Shown piece after piece: positions 9,050 to 18,064 of a DNA stretch of 64,000 nt. The position numbers and the translations under genes were made by a program. The stretch spans positions 1 to 64,000 of the forward strand of contig NZ_CBFHLV010000004.1 in NCBI RefSeq assembly GCF_965656765.1, given 5' to 3'. Below the pieces are notes generated by a model. It saw nothing but the letters and a program-made list of their open reading frames with translations. It was not told the DNA's origin and did no database searches. Each line of letters opens with the position of its first letter. Positions within the stretch are counted from its first letter, which is position 1. Origin of the DNA: Marivita sp965656765 (GTDB lineage: Bacteria > Pseudomonadota > Alphaproteobacteria > Rhodobacterales > Rhodobacteraceae).

Positions 9050-10279
9050 ATGGATTTAGGACTGTCAGATCGCGTGCAAGCGCTGGTCGAACAAGTGCGC
9101 GAAATGGTTGAAACCGATATCGCGCCGCTGGACGCAGAATACCACGCAGAGGTTGGCACACATCCGTCCGGGGATCGGTTTCAACATACCGACCGCCAGC
9201 TTGAGATCCTTCACAGCCTCAAAGCCAAAGCCAAGGAACGCCGTCTTTGGAATTTCTGGCTAACGGACAGCGAAAAAGGTCACGGGTTAAGCACTGTCGA
9301 ATATGCTTATCTGGCCGAAGAGATGGGCAAGGTTCATCTTGCGGCAGAGGTGTTCAACTGCTCCGCCCCCGATACTGGCAATATGGAAGTCCTTGAACGC
9401 TACGGCGATGATTGGATGAAAGACCGCTGGCTGACCCGTTTGCTCGAAGGTGAAATCCGGTCAGCCTATGTGATGACAGAACCCGATGTCGCATCGTCCG
9501 ACGCCGCGCAATTGGCGTTCGAGGCCAAGAAAGATGGCGACGTATGGGTTTTGAACGGCGAGAAATACTGGATCTCAGGCGCCGGTGATCCTCGCTGCCA
9601 GCTATATATTCTGATGGCTTGCTCTGCGCCTGATGCCGCCAAACACAGCCGTCACACAATGTTTGTCATGGACGCCAACACGCCGGGGATTGAGGTGCTG
9701 CGACCGATGCATGTTTTTGGTCAGGACGATGCGCCTCACGGACATATGCACATCCGATTCACCGACGTCCGAATCCCGGCAAAGAATGTCGTGCTTGGCG
9801 AAGGCCGCGGGTTCGAAGTGGCACAGGGGCGCCTTGGACCGGGGCGAATTCACCATTGCATGCGGTCAATTGGATTGGCCGAGAAGGCACTGGAACTGCT
9901 CTGCCGTCGTGGCTTGCATCGCGAAGCGTTTGGCAAACCTCTGGTCGAGCTTGGTGCAAATTACGACATCATCGCAAATGCCCGGATGGAGATCGAACAA
10001 GCGCGCCTGCTGTGCCTCAAGGCTGCTTGGATGATGGACACCCAAGGCACGCGTGCCGCCCAACCCTGGATCAGCCAAATCAAGGTGGTTGCACCGCTCA
10101 TGTCTCTCAAGGTCGTGGATGAAGCGATGCAGCTTTATGGTGGGACTGGGATTAGTCAGGACACGCCACTTTGGCGGATGTGGACGCACCTCAGAACACT
10201 ACGGTTTGCCGATGGTCCCGACGCGGTTCACCGCCGTCAGGTCGCGCGGGCTGAATTGCGCAAGTACACCAACACATGA
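9050..10279 (+). CDS. Acyl-CoA dehydrogenase, ACAD10/11-like
   Basis: FAD-dependent acyl-CoA dehydrogenase of 409 residues, preceded by AGGGAGG. Recognisable segments are YVMTEPDVASSDA (FAD/substrate region), NGEKYWISGA, HHCMRSIGLAEKALELL, and the C-terminal block QLYGGTGISQDTPLWRMW. Its TGA overlaps the ATG of an aminoglycoside-phosphotransferase-like kinase gene (ATGA), so the two are almost certainly co-translated. In eukaryotic ACAD10/ACAD11 the same two domains are fused and act on 4-hydroxyacyl-CoAs. A similar role here is inferred from the pairing. Confidence 0.88.
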   Translation: MDLGLSDRVQALVEQVREMVETDIAPLDAEYHAEVGTHPSGDRFQHTDRQLEILHSLKAKAKERRLWNFWLTDSEKGHGLSTVEYAYLAEEMGKVHLAAEVFNCSAPDTGNMEVLERYGDDWMKDRWLTRLLEGEIRSAYVMTEPDVASSDAAQLAFEAKKDGDVWVLNGEKYWISGAGDPRCQLYILMACSAPDAAKHSRHTMFVMDANTPGIEVLRPMHVFGQDDAPHGHMHIRFTDVRIPAKNVVLGEGRGFEVAQGRLGPGRIHHCMRSIGLAEKALELLCRRGLHREAFGKPLVELGANYDIIANARMEIEQARLLCLKAAWMMDTQGTRAAQPWISQIKVVAPLMSLKVVDEAMQLYGGTGISQDTPLWRMWTHLRTLRFADGPDAVHRRQVARAELRKYTNT

Positions 10280-11301
10280 GCACCAGCCCCTTCGATATTT
10301 TGGCAGTCGAAAATTGGATGACCGCGCATGTCCTTGGGTTTCGGGGGCCAATCACCGTTGAGAAATTCACAACCGGTCAATCCAATCCGACATTCAGACT
10401 AACGGCTGCATCAGGCGACTATGTGCTGCGTCGAAAGCCCCCCGGCCAATTGCTCAAGTCAGCGCATGCTGTTGATCGAGAGTTTCGTGTGCAGCGCGCA
10501 TTGGCGCAAACGACCGTTCCAGTCACACGGATGCACGCATTGTGTGAAGATGAATCAGTGATTGGCTCTACGTTCTACGTGATGGATTATGTGGCTGGCC
10601 GAAACTTTGTCGATCCGCGCCTGCCAAACTTCAGCGCTGCAGATCGCAGGGGCCTTTTCGATGATATGAACCGTGTCCTCGCTGCTATCCATTCGGTGGA
10701 TTTGAACGCTATGGGCCTGAGTGATTATGGACCTCAAGGCAACTATTACCGCCGACAGATCGACCGGTGGACAAAGCAATACCTCGCCAGTGAAACTGAT
10801 CAGCTATCCGAAATGGATGAATTAATCGACTGGCTACAGGCAAATGTACCAAGCGACGATGGACGGGTCACGCTGGTGCATGGCGATTACCGTATCGACA
10901 ACCTGTTGTTTGCGCCTGATCGGCCAAAATGCGTTGCAGTTCTTGATTGGGAGCTGTCCACCTTGGGCCACCCTTTCTCAGACCTCGCCGCTGTCATTAT
11001 GCAATGGTCCCTGCCCCCAGGCGACACAGGGCGCGGTTTGGCCGGCATTGACAGAAAGGCCCTTGGCATTCCAGAGGATCAGGCCTTCATCGACTCCTAT
11101 TGCGCACGCATGGGTTTACCCGGCATTGATCGTTTCGGGTTTTATTTGGCATTTTGCTTTTTCCGCATGGCGTCGATCCTTCAAGGCGTCAAACGCCGGG
11201 CTTTGGATGGCAATGCTTCAAACCCGGAACGGGCACTGGAATTGGGAGAATTTGTTCCTGCCTTTGCGCAAGGCGGATTGAGGGCTACGAACTCAGTATA
11301 G
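10276..11301 (+). CDS. APH-family phosphotransferase (ACAD10/11-type kinase)
   Basis: Kinase-fold protein of 341 residues. The catalytic loop LVHGDYRIDNLLF has the HGD motif at 202-204, followed by the metal-binding segment VAVLDWELSTLGHPFSDLA. The N-terminal stretch TGQSNPTFRLTAASGDYVLRRK is the nucleotide-binding beta sheet typical of this family. The start overlaps the stop of the acyl-CoA dehydrogenase gene by ATGA. It is not an antibiotic-resistance gene by context. A likely role is phosphorylating a hydroxyacyl-CoA so the neighbouring dehydrogenase can process it, by analogy with ACAD11. Confidence 0.85.
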   Translation: MSTSPFDILAVENWMTAHVLGFRGPITVEKFTTGQSNPTFRLTAASGDYVLRRKPPGQLLKSAHAVDREFRVQRALAQTTVPVTRMHALCEDESVIGSTFYVMDYVAGRNFVDPRLPNFSAADRRGLFDDMNRVLAAIHSVDLNAMGLSDYGPQGNYYRRQIDRWTKQYLASETDQLSEMDELIDWLQANVPSDDGRVTLVHGDYRIDNLLFAPDRPKCVAVLDWELSTLGHPFSDLAAVIMQWSLPPGDTGRGLAGIDRKALGIPEDQAFIDSYCARMGLPGIDRFGFYLAFCFFRMASILQGVKRRALDGNASNPERALELGEFVPAFAQGGLRATNSV

Positions 11302-11321
11302 TCCAGGGCTTGTCTGAATAT

Positions 11322-11398
11322 TGGTCGGGCTGAGAGGATTCGAACCTCCGACCCCCTGCTCCCGAAGCAGGTGCGCTACCAGGCTGCGCTACAGCCCG
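11322..11398 (-). tRNA. tRNA-Pro (anticodon CGG)
   Basis: On the minus strand the 77-nt gene begins CGGGCTGTAGCGCAGCC and ends with an encoded CCA. The acceptor stem CGGGCTG/CAGCCCG is perfect. The D arm has CAGCCTGGTAGCGC. The anticodon arm is CCTGC-TTCGGGA-GCAGG with CGG at 11362-11364. The T arm contains GGTTCGAATCC. It lies convergent with the kinase gene and is the only tRNA I found in the window. Confidence 0.97.
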
Positions 11399-11482
11399 AC
11401 CGTGCCGGGGGAACTACTGCCAGCGCAAAACTTTGACAAGGGTTGATTTACGGAAACGCCGGCAGAATCCGCACGCGTGTGC

Positions 11483-12463
11483 TTAGGTTTGTTCCTGCTC
11501 CGCTTTGGTGCGATCGCGGAACCGCCCCGAGGTCATAAGTCCGCTAAGGCGCAAGGTAGACGGCGTGCCAATTCTACTTCTTGTTCGTAGAACAGGTGTG
11601 GTTTTGGACGTACCACCACGACTTTCTCGGAATACGATAAACAAGCCCGAAGCGATGATGATTGTGGCCCCCACTGCCGTGTAAAGATCAGTTGTCTCAC
11701 CGAAAAAGATCAAGCCATATGCGGTCGCCCACAGGATTTGGGAATACTGCATCGGTGCGACAATCGCCGCCTCACCAGTTTGGTAGGCGGAAATGATCAA
11801 TCGCCCGGCAATCCATGCCATTATCGAAATAATGGCCAGCATGCCCAAATGTTCGATTGGCATCGGTTTGTAGACAAAGGCCAGTGCCGCTCCCATCACA
11901 ACAAAATTAGCGACCATCGGATACAGCATCATGACCACAGGCCGTTCATCTGCACCAATCTTACGCACGACAATCGACGCAAATGCACCGCTAAAGGCGG
12001 CCAGAACTGCTGCGGCATGGCCAAGTGTCAAATCAGTCGATCCCGGACGCAGAACAACCATCACGCCAATCAGGCCTACGATCACGGCCATCCAGCGTGG
12101 CAAGCGAACAGTTTCCCCAAGGATTGGGATCGACAGCACCGTGATCAACAAAGGCGTTGCGAACAGAATGGCGTATGTCTGGGTCAACGGAAGCGCTGAA
12201 AACGCATAGAACGCAGATACACCCGTTATGACGGCCCCAATTGTCCGCACTGCCATCCACCAAGGATGCACCGGCAGCAACGTTCCCGGTTTGGCATCCC
12301 GCATCAGCATGATCGTAGCCAGCGGGAAACTCAGCAAGACGCTAAAAAAGACGATCTGGATCGGGGAATAGATTGCACCCAACGTTTTGATGAAAACGTC
12401 ATGGGTTGAAAACAGCCCAAAGGCAAACAGGGCCAGCACTGCGCCTTTGACATTCGAAGACAT
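11483..12463 (-). CDS. EamA/DMT-family transporter
   Basis: Integral inner-membrane protein of 326 residues with about ten hydrophobic segments and the two EamA repeats of the drug/metabolite transporter superfamily. Examples are GAVLALFAFGLFSTHDVFIK at the start, then SALPLTQTYAILFATPLLITVLS and APMQYSQILWATAYGLIFFGE. The last 45 or so residues are a basic, hydrophilic tail. Substrate is unknown. It starts 17 bases after leuB ends in the same direction, so it may be co-transcribed with leuB. Confidence 0.85.
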   Translation of the reverse strand: MSSNVKGAVLALFAFGLFSTHDVFIKTLGAIYSPIQIVFFSVLLSFPLATIMLMRDAKPGTLLPVHPWWMAVRTIGAVITGVSAFYAFSALPLTQTYAILFATPLLITVLSIPILGETVRLPRWMAVIVGLIGVMVVLRPGSTDLTLGHAAAVLAAFSGAFASIVVRKIGADERPVVMMLYPMVANFVVMGAALAFVYKPMPIEHLGMLAIISIMAWIAGRLIISAYQTGEAAIVAPMQYSQILWATAYGLIFFGETTDLYTAVGATIIIASGLFIVFRESRGGTSKTTPVLRTRSRIGTPSTLRLSGLMTSGRFRDRTKAEQEQT

Positions 12464-12480
12464 GGCTGGCCCCTTTTGGT

Positions 12481-13590
12481 TTACAGACTCGCGTCAAGGG
12501 CCGCGACGATGGCATCACCCATATCGGACGTCGACATCGGTGTGCCGTCTTCCGGACCCATGAGGTCAGCGGTGCGCGCGCCATTGGCGAGAACAGTTTC
12601 AATTGCCGTTTCGAGGCGGGCTGCCTCATCGCCCTGATCAAACGAGTAGCGCAACGCCATCGCAAAGCTGAGTATACAAGCGATTGGGTTTGCCTTGCCT
12701 TGACCAGCGATGTCAGGTGCAGACCCGTGGACCGGTTCATACAGCGCTTTGGGTCGGCCATTCGCCATTGGTGCACCAAGACTGGCGGATGGTAGCATAC
12801 CAAGGCTACCAGTCAGCATCGCGGCCGCGTCTGACAATAGATCACCGAAAAGGTTGTCGGTGACAATCACGTCAAATTGCTTGGGCCAGCGGCACAGCTG
12901 CATCGCGCCTGCATCTGCATACATGTGCGAAAGCTCAACATCTTGGTAATCCTCATCATGCACTTTTTGCACGACTTCACGCCACAGAATGCCTGACTCC
13001 ATCACGTTGGCCTTTTCCATCGAACAGACCTTGTTGCCACGACGGCGGGCAAGTTCGAACGCGGATCGTGCGACACGATCAATCTCGCTTTCGGTGTATC
13101 GCTGGGTGTTGATTCCGACACGCTCGTTCCCCTCTTCGAATATTCCACGCGGTTCACCAAAATAGATGCCACTGGTCAATTCGCGAACAATCATGATGTC
13201 CAAGCCCGCAACCACGTCTTTTTTCAAAGACGAGAAATCAGCCAATGCGTCAAAGCACTGCGCGGGGCGAAGGTTTGCAAAAAGGTCCATCTCTTTGCGC
13301 AAACGCAACAAGCCACGTTCAGGTTTCACGCTAAAATCAAGCGCGTCATATTTCGGGCCTCCGACCGCACCCAAAAGAACCGCGTCCACTTCTTGGGCCT
13401 TAGCCATCGTATCGTCGTGAAGCGGTGTGCCATGCTTGTCATAGGCTGCCCCACCAACAAGGTCTTCGCTTACGTCGAACGACAAATCGCGTTTTGCGCC
13501 ATACCATTCGATGATCTTGCGCACCTCGGTCATCACCTCGGGGCCGATCCCGTCGCCGGGCAAAATCAAAAGCGAAGCGTTACTCATCAT
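12481..13590 (-). CDS. leuB: 3-isopropylmalate dehydrogenase
   Basis: Third enzyme of leucine synthesis, oxidising 3-isopropylmalate with NAD to 2-oxoisocaproate. The protein begins MMSNASLLILPGDGIGPEV and has the substrate motif RELTSGIYFGEPRG and the metal/NAD segments DVIVTDNLFGDLLSDAAAML and YEPVHGSAPDIAGQGKANP. I chose the ATG at 13590, which follows AAAGGA at good spacing; the next codon is also ATG (13587) and equally possible. The frame opens six codons earlier. It is separated from leuCD by two unrelated genes. Confidence 0.96.
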   Translation of the reverse strand: MMSNASLLILPGDGIGPEVMTEVRKIIEWYGAKRDLSFDVSEDLVGGAAYDKHGTPLHDDTMAKAQEVDAVLLGAVGGPKYDALDFSVKPERGLLRLRKEMDLFANLRPAQCFDALADFSSLKKDVVAGLDIMIVRELTSGIYFGEPRGIFEEGNERVGINTQRYTESEIDRVARSAFELARRRGNKVCSMEKANVMESGILWREVVQKVHDEDYQDVELSHMYADAGAMQLCRWPKQFDVIVTDNLFGDLLSDAAAMLTGSLGMLPSASLGAPMANGRPKALYEPVHGSAPDIAGQGKANPIACILSFAMALRYSFDQGDEAARLETAIETVLANGARTADLMGPEDGTPMSTSDMGDAIVAALDASL

Positions 13591-13645
13591 AGGGTTCCTT
13601 TGATCCACTGGGTTAAGCTTCGCCTAGCGGTGCAAGGCCCTATGG

Positions 13646-14752
13646 TCAAGGTAGCTGACCGCCTGGCAAGGTGATGTCCACGGTGATCAAACGATGCTCT
13701 TGTTCAGTCAATGACGGCCAAACCTTGGCTGCGCGAATTAGGAGATCGGCAGATGGTAAAAGGTAAGACACCCGCATTGGCCCTGGGTCATCCCATTCAG
13801 CGGTGATTTGGTCAGCCAGCGGATCAGCAAGAAGATCCCGCGCCAAGAAGGTCGCCATGGCATCGCGGTACCCTTCGCCACGTATCGGGTCGAGGTTGGT
13901 ATCCGCCATGAACACCAAAGGTGTCTGAGGTGGCGGGCCATGAAGCGCGTCGAGGATCTGTCCCCATAACCGCAATTCATCAAGATTACGCCGCCCGTTG
14001 CGATCTTCTGGTCCATCAAACACCGGCGCACCGGCATGCCCAATCATGAGTGACAAGCGCCAGCTTTGTCTGTTTCCCATGACGTCCACCGGTACAATCC
14101 AATGCCCACCACTTGATAGCCTTTGAACGTCTGCACCGGTATCTTCAGGCTTGATATGTGTGCCCGGCAAATCCCGCCACAGCATGTCATTGAATGAACG
14201 CACCGCGCTTCGATCAATCGGAAACCGCGACATGACAGCAAGCGCCTCTTGACCGGGAAACCGACCATAGGCCTGCGCATCCTCAGGCTCTCCGAAGCGG
14301 CCATCACCATCTATGTCGAGACCTGTGGGCAGGCCGGAATTAGAGTGCAGCGCCATCACATGGTCATGCCCCGCGCCAACGATCGTCGCGAATTCGCGCA
14401 GCGCTGTATCGTTTGCGTCAAAGTCGAACCGGGTCAGAACCACGATATCTGCGTCAGCTTCAGATATCGCTTTTGCGATATCGACGAACGACGCCTCTTT
14501 GTTTTGCAGATCACGCCAAAAAAGCCCCGACCCTTCCCTGGACAATTTGGCGTGCCACAACGCCAAACGCAGGTCTTTGGCAAAACTGCAGGTCGCAGAC
14601 AGGACCAGCCCAATTAGCGCAACGGCTATACCAGCTGCAATTCGTCTTCCTGTGCATAGGCGCGGCGGCGTTTTTCCTCGATCAAGGCCGCCACCCGAAA
14701 GAGGGCGATCCCACGCATCATCAATGTCAGTGGTAGAAATGCCCATGCGCAC
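13646..14752 (-). CDS. Secreted endonuclease/exonuclease/phosphatase-family protein
   Basis: About 368 residues. A hydrophobic segment IAAGIAVALIGLVLSATCSFA near 38-58 looks like a signal peptide or anchor but sits behind a hydrophilic leader of about 35 residues. The body resembles the EEP fold: ADIVVLTRFDFD, SNSGLPTGLDIDGDGRFGE, ALAVMSRFPID, LMIGHAGAPVFDG and PLVFMADTNLDP. Starts available are GTG 14752 or ATG 14746; no ATG, GTG or TTG lies nearer the hydrophobic segment. The gene therefore overlaps the upstream membrane-protein gene by about 127 bases out of frame. Enzymatic target unknown. Confidence 0.75.
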   Translation of the reverse strand: MRMGISTTDIDDAWDRPLSGGGLDRGKTPPRLCTGRRIAAGIAVALIGLVLSATCSFAKDLRLALWHAKLSREGSGLFWRDLQNKEASFVDIAKAISEADADIVVLTRFDFDANDTALREFATIVGAGHDHVMALHSNSGLPTGLDIDGDGRFGEPEDAQAYGRFPGQEALAVMSRFPIDRSAVRSFNDMLWRDLPGTHIKPEDTGADVQRLSSGGHWIVPVDVMGNRQSWRLSLMIGHAGAPVFDGPEDRNGRRNLDELRLWGQILDALHGPPPQTPLVFMADTNLDPIRGEGYRDAMATFLARDLLADPLADQITAEWDDPGPMRVSYLLPSADLLIRAAKVWPSLTEQEHRLITVDITLPGGQLP

Positions 14753-15462
14753 AGCACCCAGATCAAGATCTCTGGCAAAGCAAGCATTGCGGCATCAAAC
14801 GTCGTGACCCAAATGCGCAGCAAAGCCGGGATCAGGAATGGCAGTAAAAACCCTAACGCAAGGTTAAAGTGCGCGTCGCGTTTGAGCCTAAACAGAACAT
14901 CTTTACCTGAGGTGGGATCAAAGAGTGGCAGGTTGATCCAGAAATTGAAGGCACGTTTGCGGATTGGCCAAAAGATGAATCGCGCATGGACCCAGAACAA
15001 GAGCAGCGCAATAATCGAGATCAGCATCAGCAAGCTCGCGATCCGGGTGGTGCCTTCAACATCAAACCATGCAGGCAAGTCCGAAAACGTGATCGACATG
15101 AGCCGCACTGGCGAGAAAGGAAAATCCAACATCGAAGCGGCACTATAAGACAGGTTCTCAAGCAAGGTGGATGGCAGTGAAGGATCACGCCCGGCCGACG
15201 CCATCAGCAAAGATGCAAACCATACACAAAAGAACAGCGCGAGAAACCGCAGCCGATTAAAGGGTGGCGCGTTCCGGAATTCCAGAAAGGTTGGATATTC
15301 ACTGTTGTACTCGGCGAACGTCACAACAGCAGCAACCAGCGCGACCAAGGCGGCGGTTTGTGCACCATCGTTTGATGTGCCGGGCAACACCAATGATGGA
15401 ATTGCCACGAGGAACGCCATCAATAGCGCACGCACAGCTGATCCTATGATCCGCTTGACCAC
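14626..15462 (-). CDS. Integral membrane protein of unknown function
   Basis: 278 residues with six or so hydrophobic segments, for example ALLMAFLVAIPSLVLPG, FLALFFCVWFASLLMASAG, IASLLMLISIIALLLFWVHA and MLALPEILIWVLCAWAFLPL. I do not recognise the family. The start is GTG 15462, preceded by GAAGGG. Its 3' end overlaps the following EEP-family gene by about 127 bases, and the pair is inserted between leuD and leuB. A paired envelope function with the EEP protein is possible but only inferred from position. Confidence 0.72.
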   Translation of the reverse strand: MVKRIIGSAVRALLMAFLVAIPSLVLPGTSNDGAQTAALVALVAAVVTFAEYNSEYPTFLEFRNAPPFNRLRFLALFFCVWFASLLMASAGRDPSLPSTLLENLSYSAASMLDFPFSPVRLMSITFSDLPAWFDVEGTTRIASLLMLISIIALLLFWVHARFIFWPIRKRAFNFWINLPLFDPTSGKDVLFRLKRDAHFNLALGFLLPFLIPALLRIWVTTFDAAMLALPEILIWVLCAWAFLPLTLMMRGIALFRVAALIEEKRRRAYAQEDELQLV

Positions 15463-15725
15463 TCTGGTTTCCCTTCAAATCGGATGGACGCGATTCGATG
15501 CCGCGACCTTATTCCAACTTTGTGCCGCCGGGATTGACGGACTGCCTCATTATCGCCCCAGTTTTGCCCAAGTTCGGCGGGCCGCTCAACTCTGCTTGTG
15601 TGCTATCCCTTTGAAATCATTGGACTCGTGTCCAAACTGGTGCGCGATTACATCAGCCCTTGCTTAGAAATATGGCGGTGCGTGATATGACCACAACATC
15701 TGGTGGCCGTGCTGAGTATCCCCTG
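15463..15725. other. Gap between leuD and the membrane-protein gene
   Basis: About 260 bases with no gene I can support. It should contain the promoter for the minus-strand membrane protein/EEP/leuB/DMT group, since leuD ends in a terminator. No clear -35/-10 pair was identified. Confidence 0.5.
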
Positions 15726-15758
15726 AAAAAGAAAAGGCCGCCCCGAAGGACGGCCTTT
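15726..15758 (-). terminator. Intrinsic terminator of leuCD
   Basis: Read on the minus strand: AAAGGCCG (15758-15751), a GC-rich apex closing on a TTCG-containing loop, CGGCCTTT (15740-15733), then a T-rich tract complementary to 15725-15735. It lies about 20 bases after the leuD stop. The flanking plus-strand bases are also T-rich, so it may work in both directions. Confidence 0.85.
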
Positions 15759-15779
15759 CTGTTTTGTGTCTTCAGGCGA

Positions 15780-16385
15780 TCAAACCCAAGGGCGTGCCTG
15801 CGACGCCTGCGCTTCGAACGTATCGATAGATGCGGCTTTTTCCATTGTCAGACCAATGTCATCCAAACCATTGATCAGGCAATGCTTGCGGAAGCTATCA
15901 AGCTCAAAAGAGAAGCTCTCGCCATCAGAGGACGTCACAACCTGGTTTTCCAGATCAATCGTCATACGTGCATTGGAGCCTTTTTCAGCATCCTTCATAA
16001 GTACTTGGACAGCTTCGGCTGGCAAAACGATGGGAAGAATGCCGTTCTTGAAGCAGTTGTTGTAAAAAATATCCGCGAACGAAGTCGAGATCACGGACTT
16101 GATCCCGAAGTCCTTAAGCGCCCATGGCGCATGTTCGCGCGATGATCCGCATCCAAAATTATCACCCGCGACAAGTATCTCTGTCTCGCGATATTGCGGT
16201 TTGTTTAGCACGAAATCAGGGATTTCATTCCCGTCATCGTCATAACGCATTTCGTCGAACAGGTTCACACCCAGACCTGATCGTTTGATCGTTTTCAGAA
16301 ACTGCTTGGGGATGATCATATCAGTGTCGATATTCACAAGTGCCATCGGCGCGGCGATCCCGGTGAGCTTTTCAAATTTTTCCAT
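15780..16385 (-). CDS. leuD: 3-isopropylmalate dehydratase small subunit
   Basis: Small subunit of the isopropylmalate isomerase, paired with LeuC. From ATG 16385 it is 201 residues, starting MEKFEKLTGIAAPMALVNIDTDMIIPKQFLK, with the swivel-domain motifs DNFGCGSSREHAPWAL and FADIFYNNCFKNGILPI. The start overlaps the leuC stop as TGATG, so the subunits are translationally coupled. A GTG one codon earlier is possible but less likely. Confidence 0.96.
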   Translation of the reverse strand: MEKFEKLTGIAAPMALVNIDTDMIIPKQFLKTIKRSGLGVNLFDEMRYDDDGNEIPDFVLNKPQYRETEILVAGDNFGCGSSREHAPWALKDFGIKSVISTSFADIFYNNCFKNGILPIVLPAEAVQVLMKDAEKGSNARMTIDLENQVVTSSDGESFSFELDSFRKHCLINGLDDIGLTMEKAASIDTFEAQASQARPWV

Positions 16386-17788
16386 CACATCATCTCCCGA
16401 ACGTCAGTCAATTTACCAGTCACAGCCGCTGCTGCCGCCATCGCAGGCGACATCAAATGCGTCCGACCACCCCGGCCCTGACGGCCTTCAAAGTTGCGGT
16501 TCGATGTGGCGGCGCACCGTTCGCCTGGGGCCAACTGATCAGGGTTCATCGCAAGGCACATGGAACATCCCGCAAGACGCCATTCAAACCCGGCTTCTTT
16601 AAAGATATCGGCAAGCCCCTCTTCTTCTGCCTGCGCCCGCACAAGCCCAGAGCCTGGAACAACCATCGCTCGTTTCACAGCGATCTTCTTGCCTTTAAGG
16701 ATTTCGGCTGCGGCCCGCAGATCTTCGATACGTCCGTTGGTGCACGACCCGATGAACACAGTATCGATCTCAATATCCGACAGTTTCTGCCCGGGTGTCA
16801 GACCCATGTAGTCAAGCGACCTCTGCGCCGCACCAACTTTGCCACCCTGGAAACTTTCGGCAGCAGGAACGTCAGCCGTGATCGGCAACACGTCTTCGGG
16901 TGACGTACCCCAAGTGACGACCGGCGCGATGTCTTCGCCTTTGATTGTAATCACCTTGTCCCAATGCGCATCATCGTCGGAATAGAGGGTCTTCCACCAC
17001 GCAAGCGCGGCTTCCCACTGTGCACCCTTCGGTGCGTGAGGGCGGCCTTTGACGTATTCGAATGTCTTTTCATCTGGCGCAATAAGCCCAGCGCGCGCAC
17101 CGCCTTCAATCGCCATATTGCAGACGGTCATGCGGCCTTCCATCGACAGATCGCGGATTGCTTCGCCGCAATATTCGATGACGTATCCGGTACCGCCAGC
17201 GGTTCCAGTTTCACCAATGACCGAAAGGGTGATGTCTTTGGCGGTGACGCCTGGACGCAGCTTGCCCGTGATTTCAACCTTCATGTTCTTGGACTTGGAT
17301 TGGATCAAAGTCTGCGTCGCCAGAACATGTTCAACCTCAGAGGTGCCGATCCCATGCGCCAGCGCACCGAATGCGCCGTGTGTTGCGGTGTGGCTGTCGC
17401 CACAAACCACGGTCATGCCCGGCAGCGTCCAGCCCTGTTCCGGCCCAACGATGTGCACGATGCCCTGACGAACGTCAGAAACTGGATAGTAATGAATGCC
17501 GAAATCCTTGGCATTCTTATCCAACGCAGCCACCTGAATGGCGCTGTCTTCCGTCATGTTTTTCGGGTCTTCACGACCAGGTGTCGTCGGCACGTTGTGG
17601 TCAGGAACGGCAATGGTCTTGTCCGGTGCACGCACCGATCGACCCGCCATGCGCAACCCTTCAAAGGCCTGTGGGCTGGTCACTTCGTGAACGAGGTGAC
17701 GGTCGATATACAACAGGCAGGTGCCGTCCTCGGCTTCGTGGGCGAGATGGGCATCCCAGATTTTATCATAAAGCGTTTTGGGGGACAT
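16385..17788 (-). CDS. leuC: 3-isopropylmalate dehydratase large subunit
   Basis: Aconitase-family [4Fe-4S] enzyme that isomerises 2- to 3-isopropylmalate in leucine synthesis. It has 467 residues. The cluster-binding cysteines are in VFIGSCTNGRIEDLR and in WRLAGCSMCLAMNPD. Other family segments are LLYIDRHLVHEVTSPQAFEGL, VCGDSHTATHGAFGALAHGIGTSEVEHV and ATSNRNFEGRQGRGGRTHL. It is preceded by AGGGAGAGGACCT just before the ATG. It is coupled to leuD. Confidence 0.97.
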   Translation of the reverse strand: MSPKTLYDKIWDAHLAHEAEDGTCLLYIDRHLVHEVTSPQAFEGLRMAGRSVRAPDKTIAVPDHNVPTTPGREDPKNMTEDSAIQVAALDKNAKDFGIHYYPVSDVRQGIVHIVGPEQGWTLPGMTVVCGDSHTATHGAFGALAHGIGTSEVEHVLATQTLIQSKSKNMKVEITGKLRPGVTAKDITLSVIGETGTAGGTGYVIEYCGEAIRDLSMEGRMTVCNMAIEGGARAGLIAPDEKTFEYVKGRPHAPKGAQWEAALAWWKTLYSDDDAHWDKVITIKGEDIAPVVTWGTSPEDVLPITADVPAAESFQGGKVGAAQRSLDYMGLTPGQKLSDIEIDTVFIGSCTNGRIEDLRAAAEILKGKKIAVKRAMVVPGSGLVRAQAEEEGLADIFKEAGFEWRLAGCSMCLAMNPDQLAPGERCAATSNRNFEGRQGRGGRTHLMSPAMAAAAAVTGKLTDVREMM

Positions 17789-17836
17789 AGGTCCTCTCCC
17801 TTGAACTGTGCAAATGTGGTGGTGTGGTCAGGTAGC

Positions 17837-17935
17837 TCAGGCGCAGTGAGGTAGCCGCGCGAGCACTGTGTGCGTCGCACCGAAAAAACGTTCCCGCAAA
17901 CGCGCACGTTCATCCAGATCGAAAACCATTTTCAT
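17837..17935 (-). CDS. Candidate 32-codon ORF upstream of leuC
   Basis: An ATG at 17935, with TAAGG about 8 bases before it, opens a 32-codon ORF whose product begins MKMVFDLDERARLRERFF and ends VLARLPHCA. It ends about 48 bases before the leuC ATG. Leucine codons are not clustered as in a classical leu leader, so attenuation is unproven. Reported as a possible small gene only. Confidence 0.2.
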   Translation of the reverse strand: MKMVFDLDERARLRERFFGATHTVLARLPHCA

Positions 17936-18064
17936 GTGATGTGCCTTACATCATCGCCCTATCCCGCCGCAAGTGCGGCGCACGCAGCAGCGCTTGTAAA
18001 GAAATGCATGGAACAAGTGATCCAACCTCGCAGTTGTCCCGTAACATTTATTACGAGGTGTACT

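Noticed and set aside
10276..11301. Aminoglycoside resistance kinase
   Set aside because: The fold is APH-like, but coupling to an acyl-CoA dehydrogenase points to metabolism, not resistance.
17965..17980. CGCCGCA-AG-TGCGGCG palindrome upstream of leuC
   Set aside because: No T-tract and no paired alternative structure, so no support for a leu attenuator.
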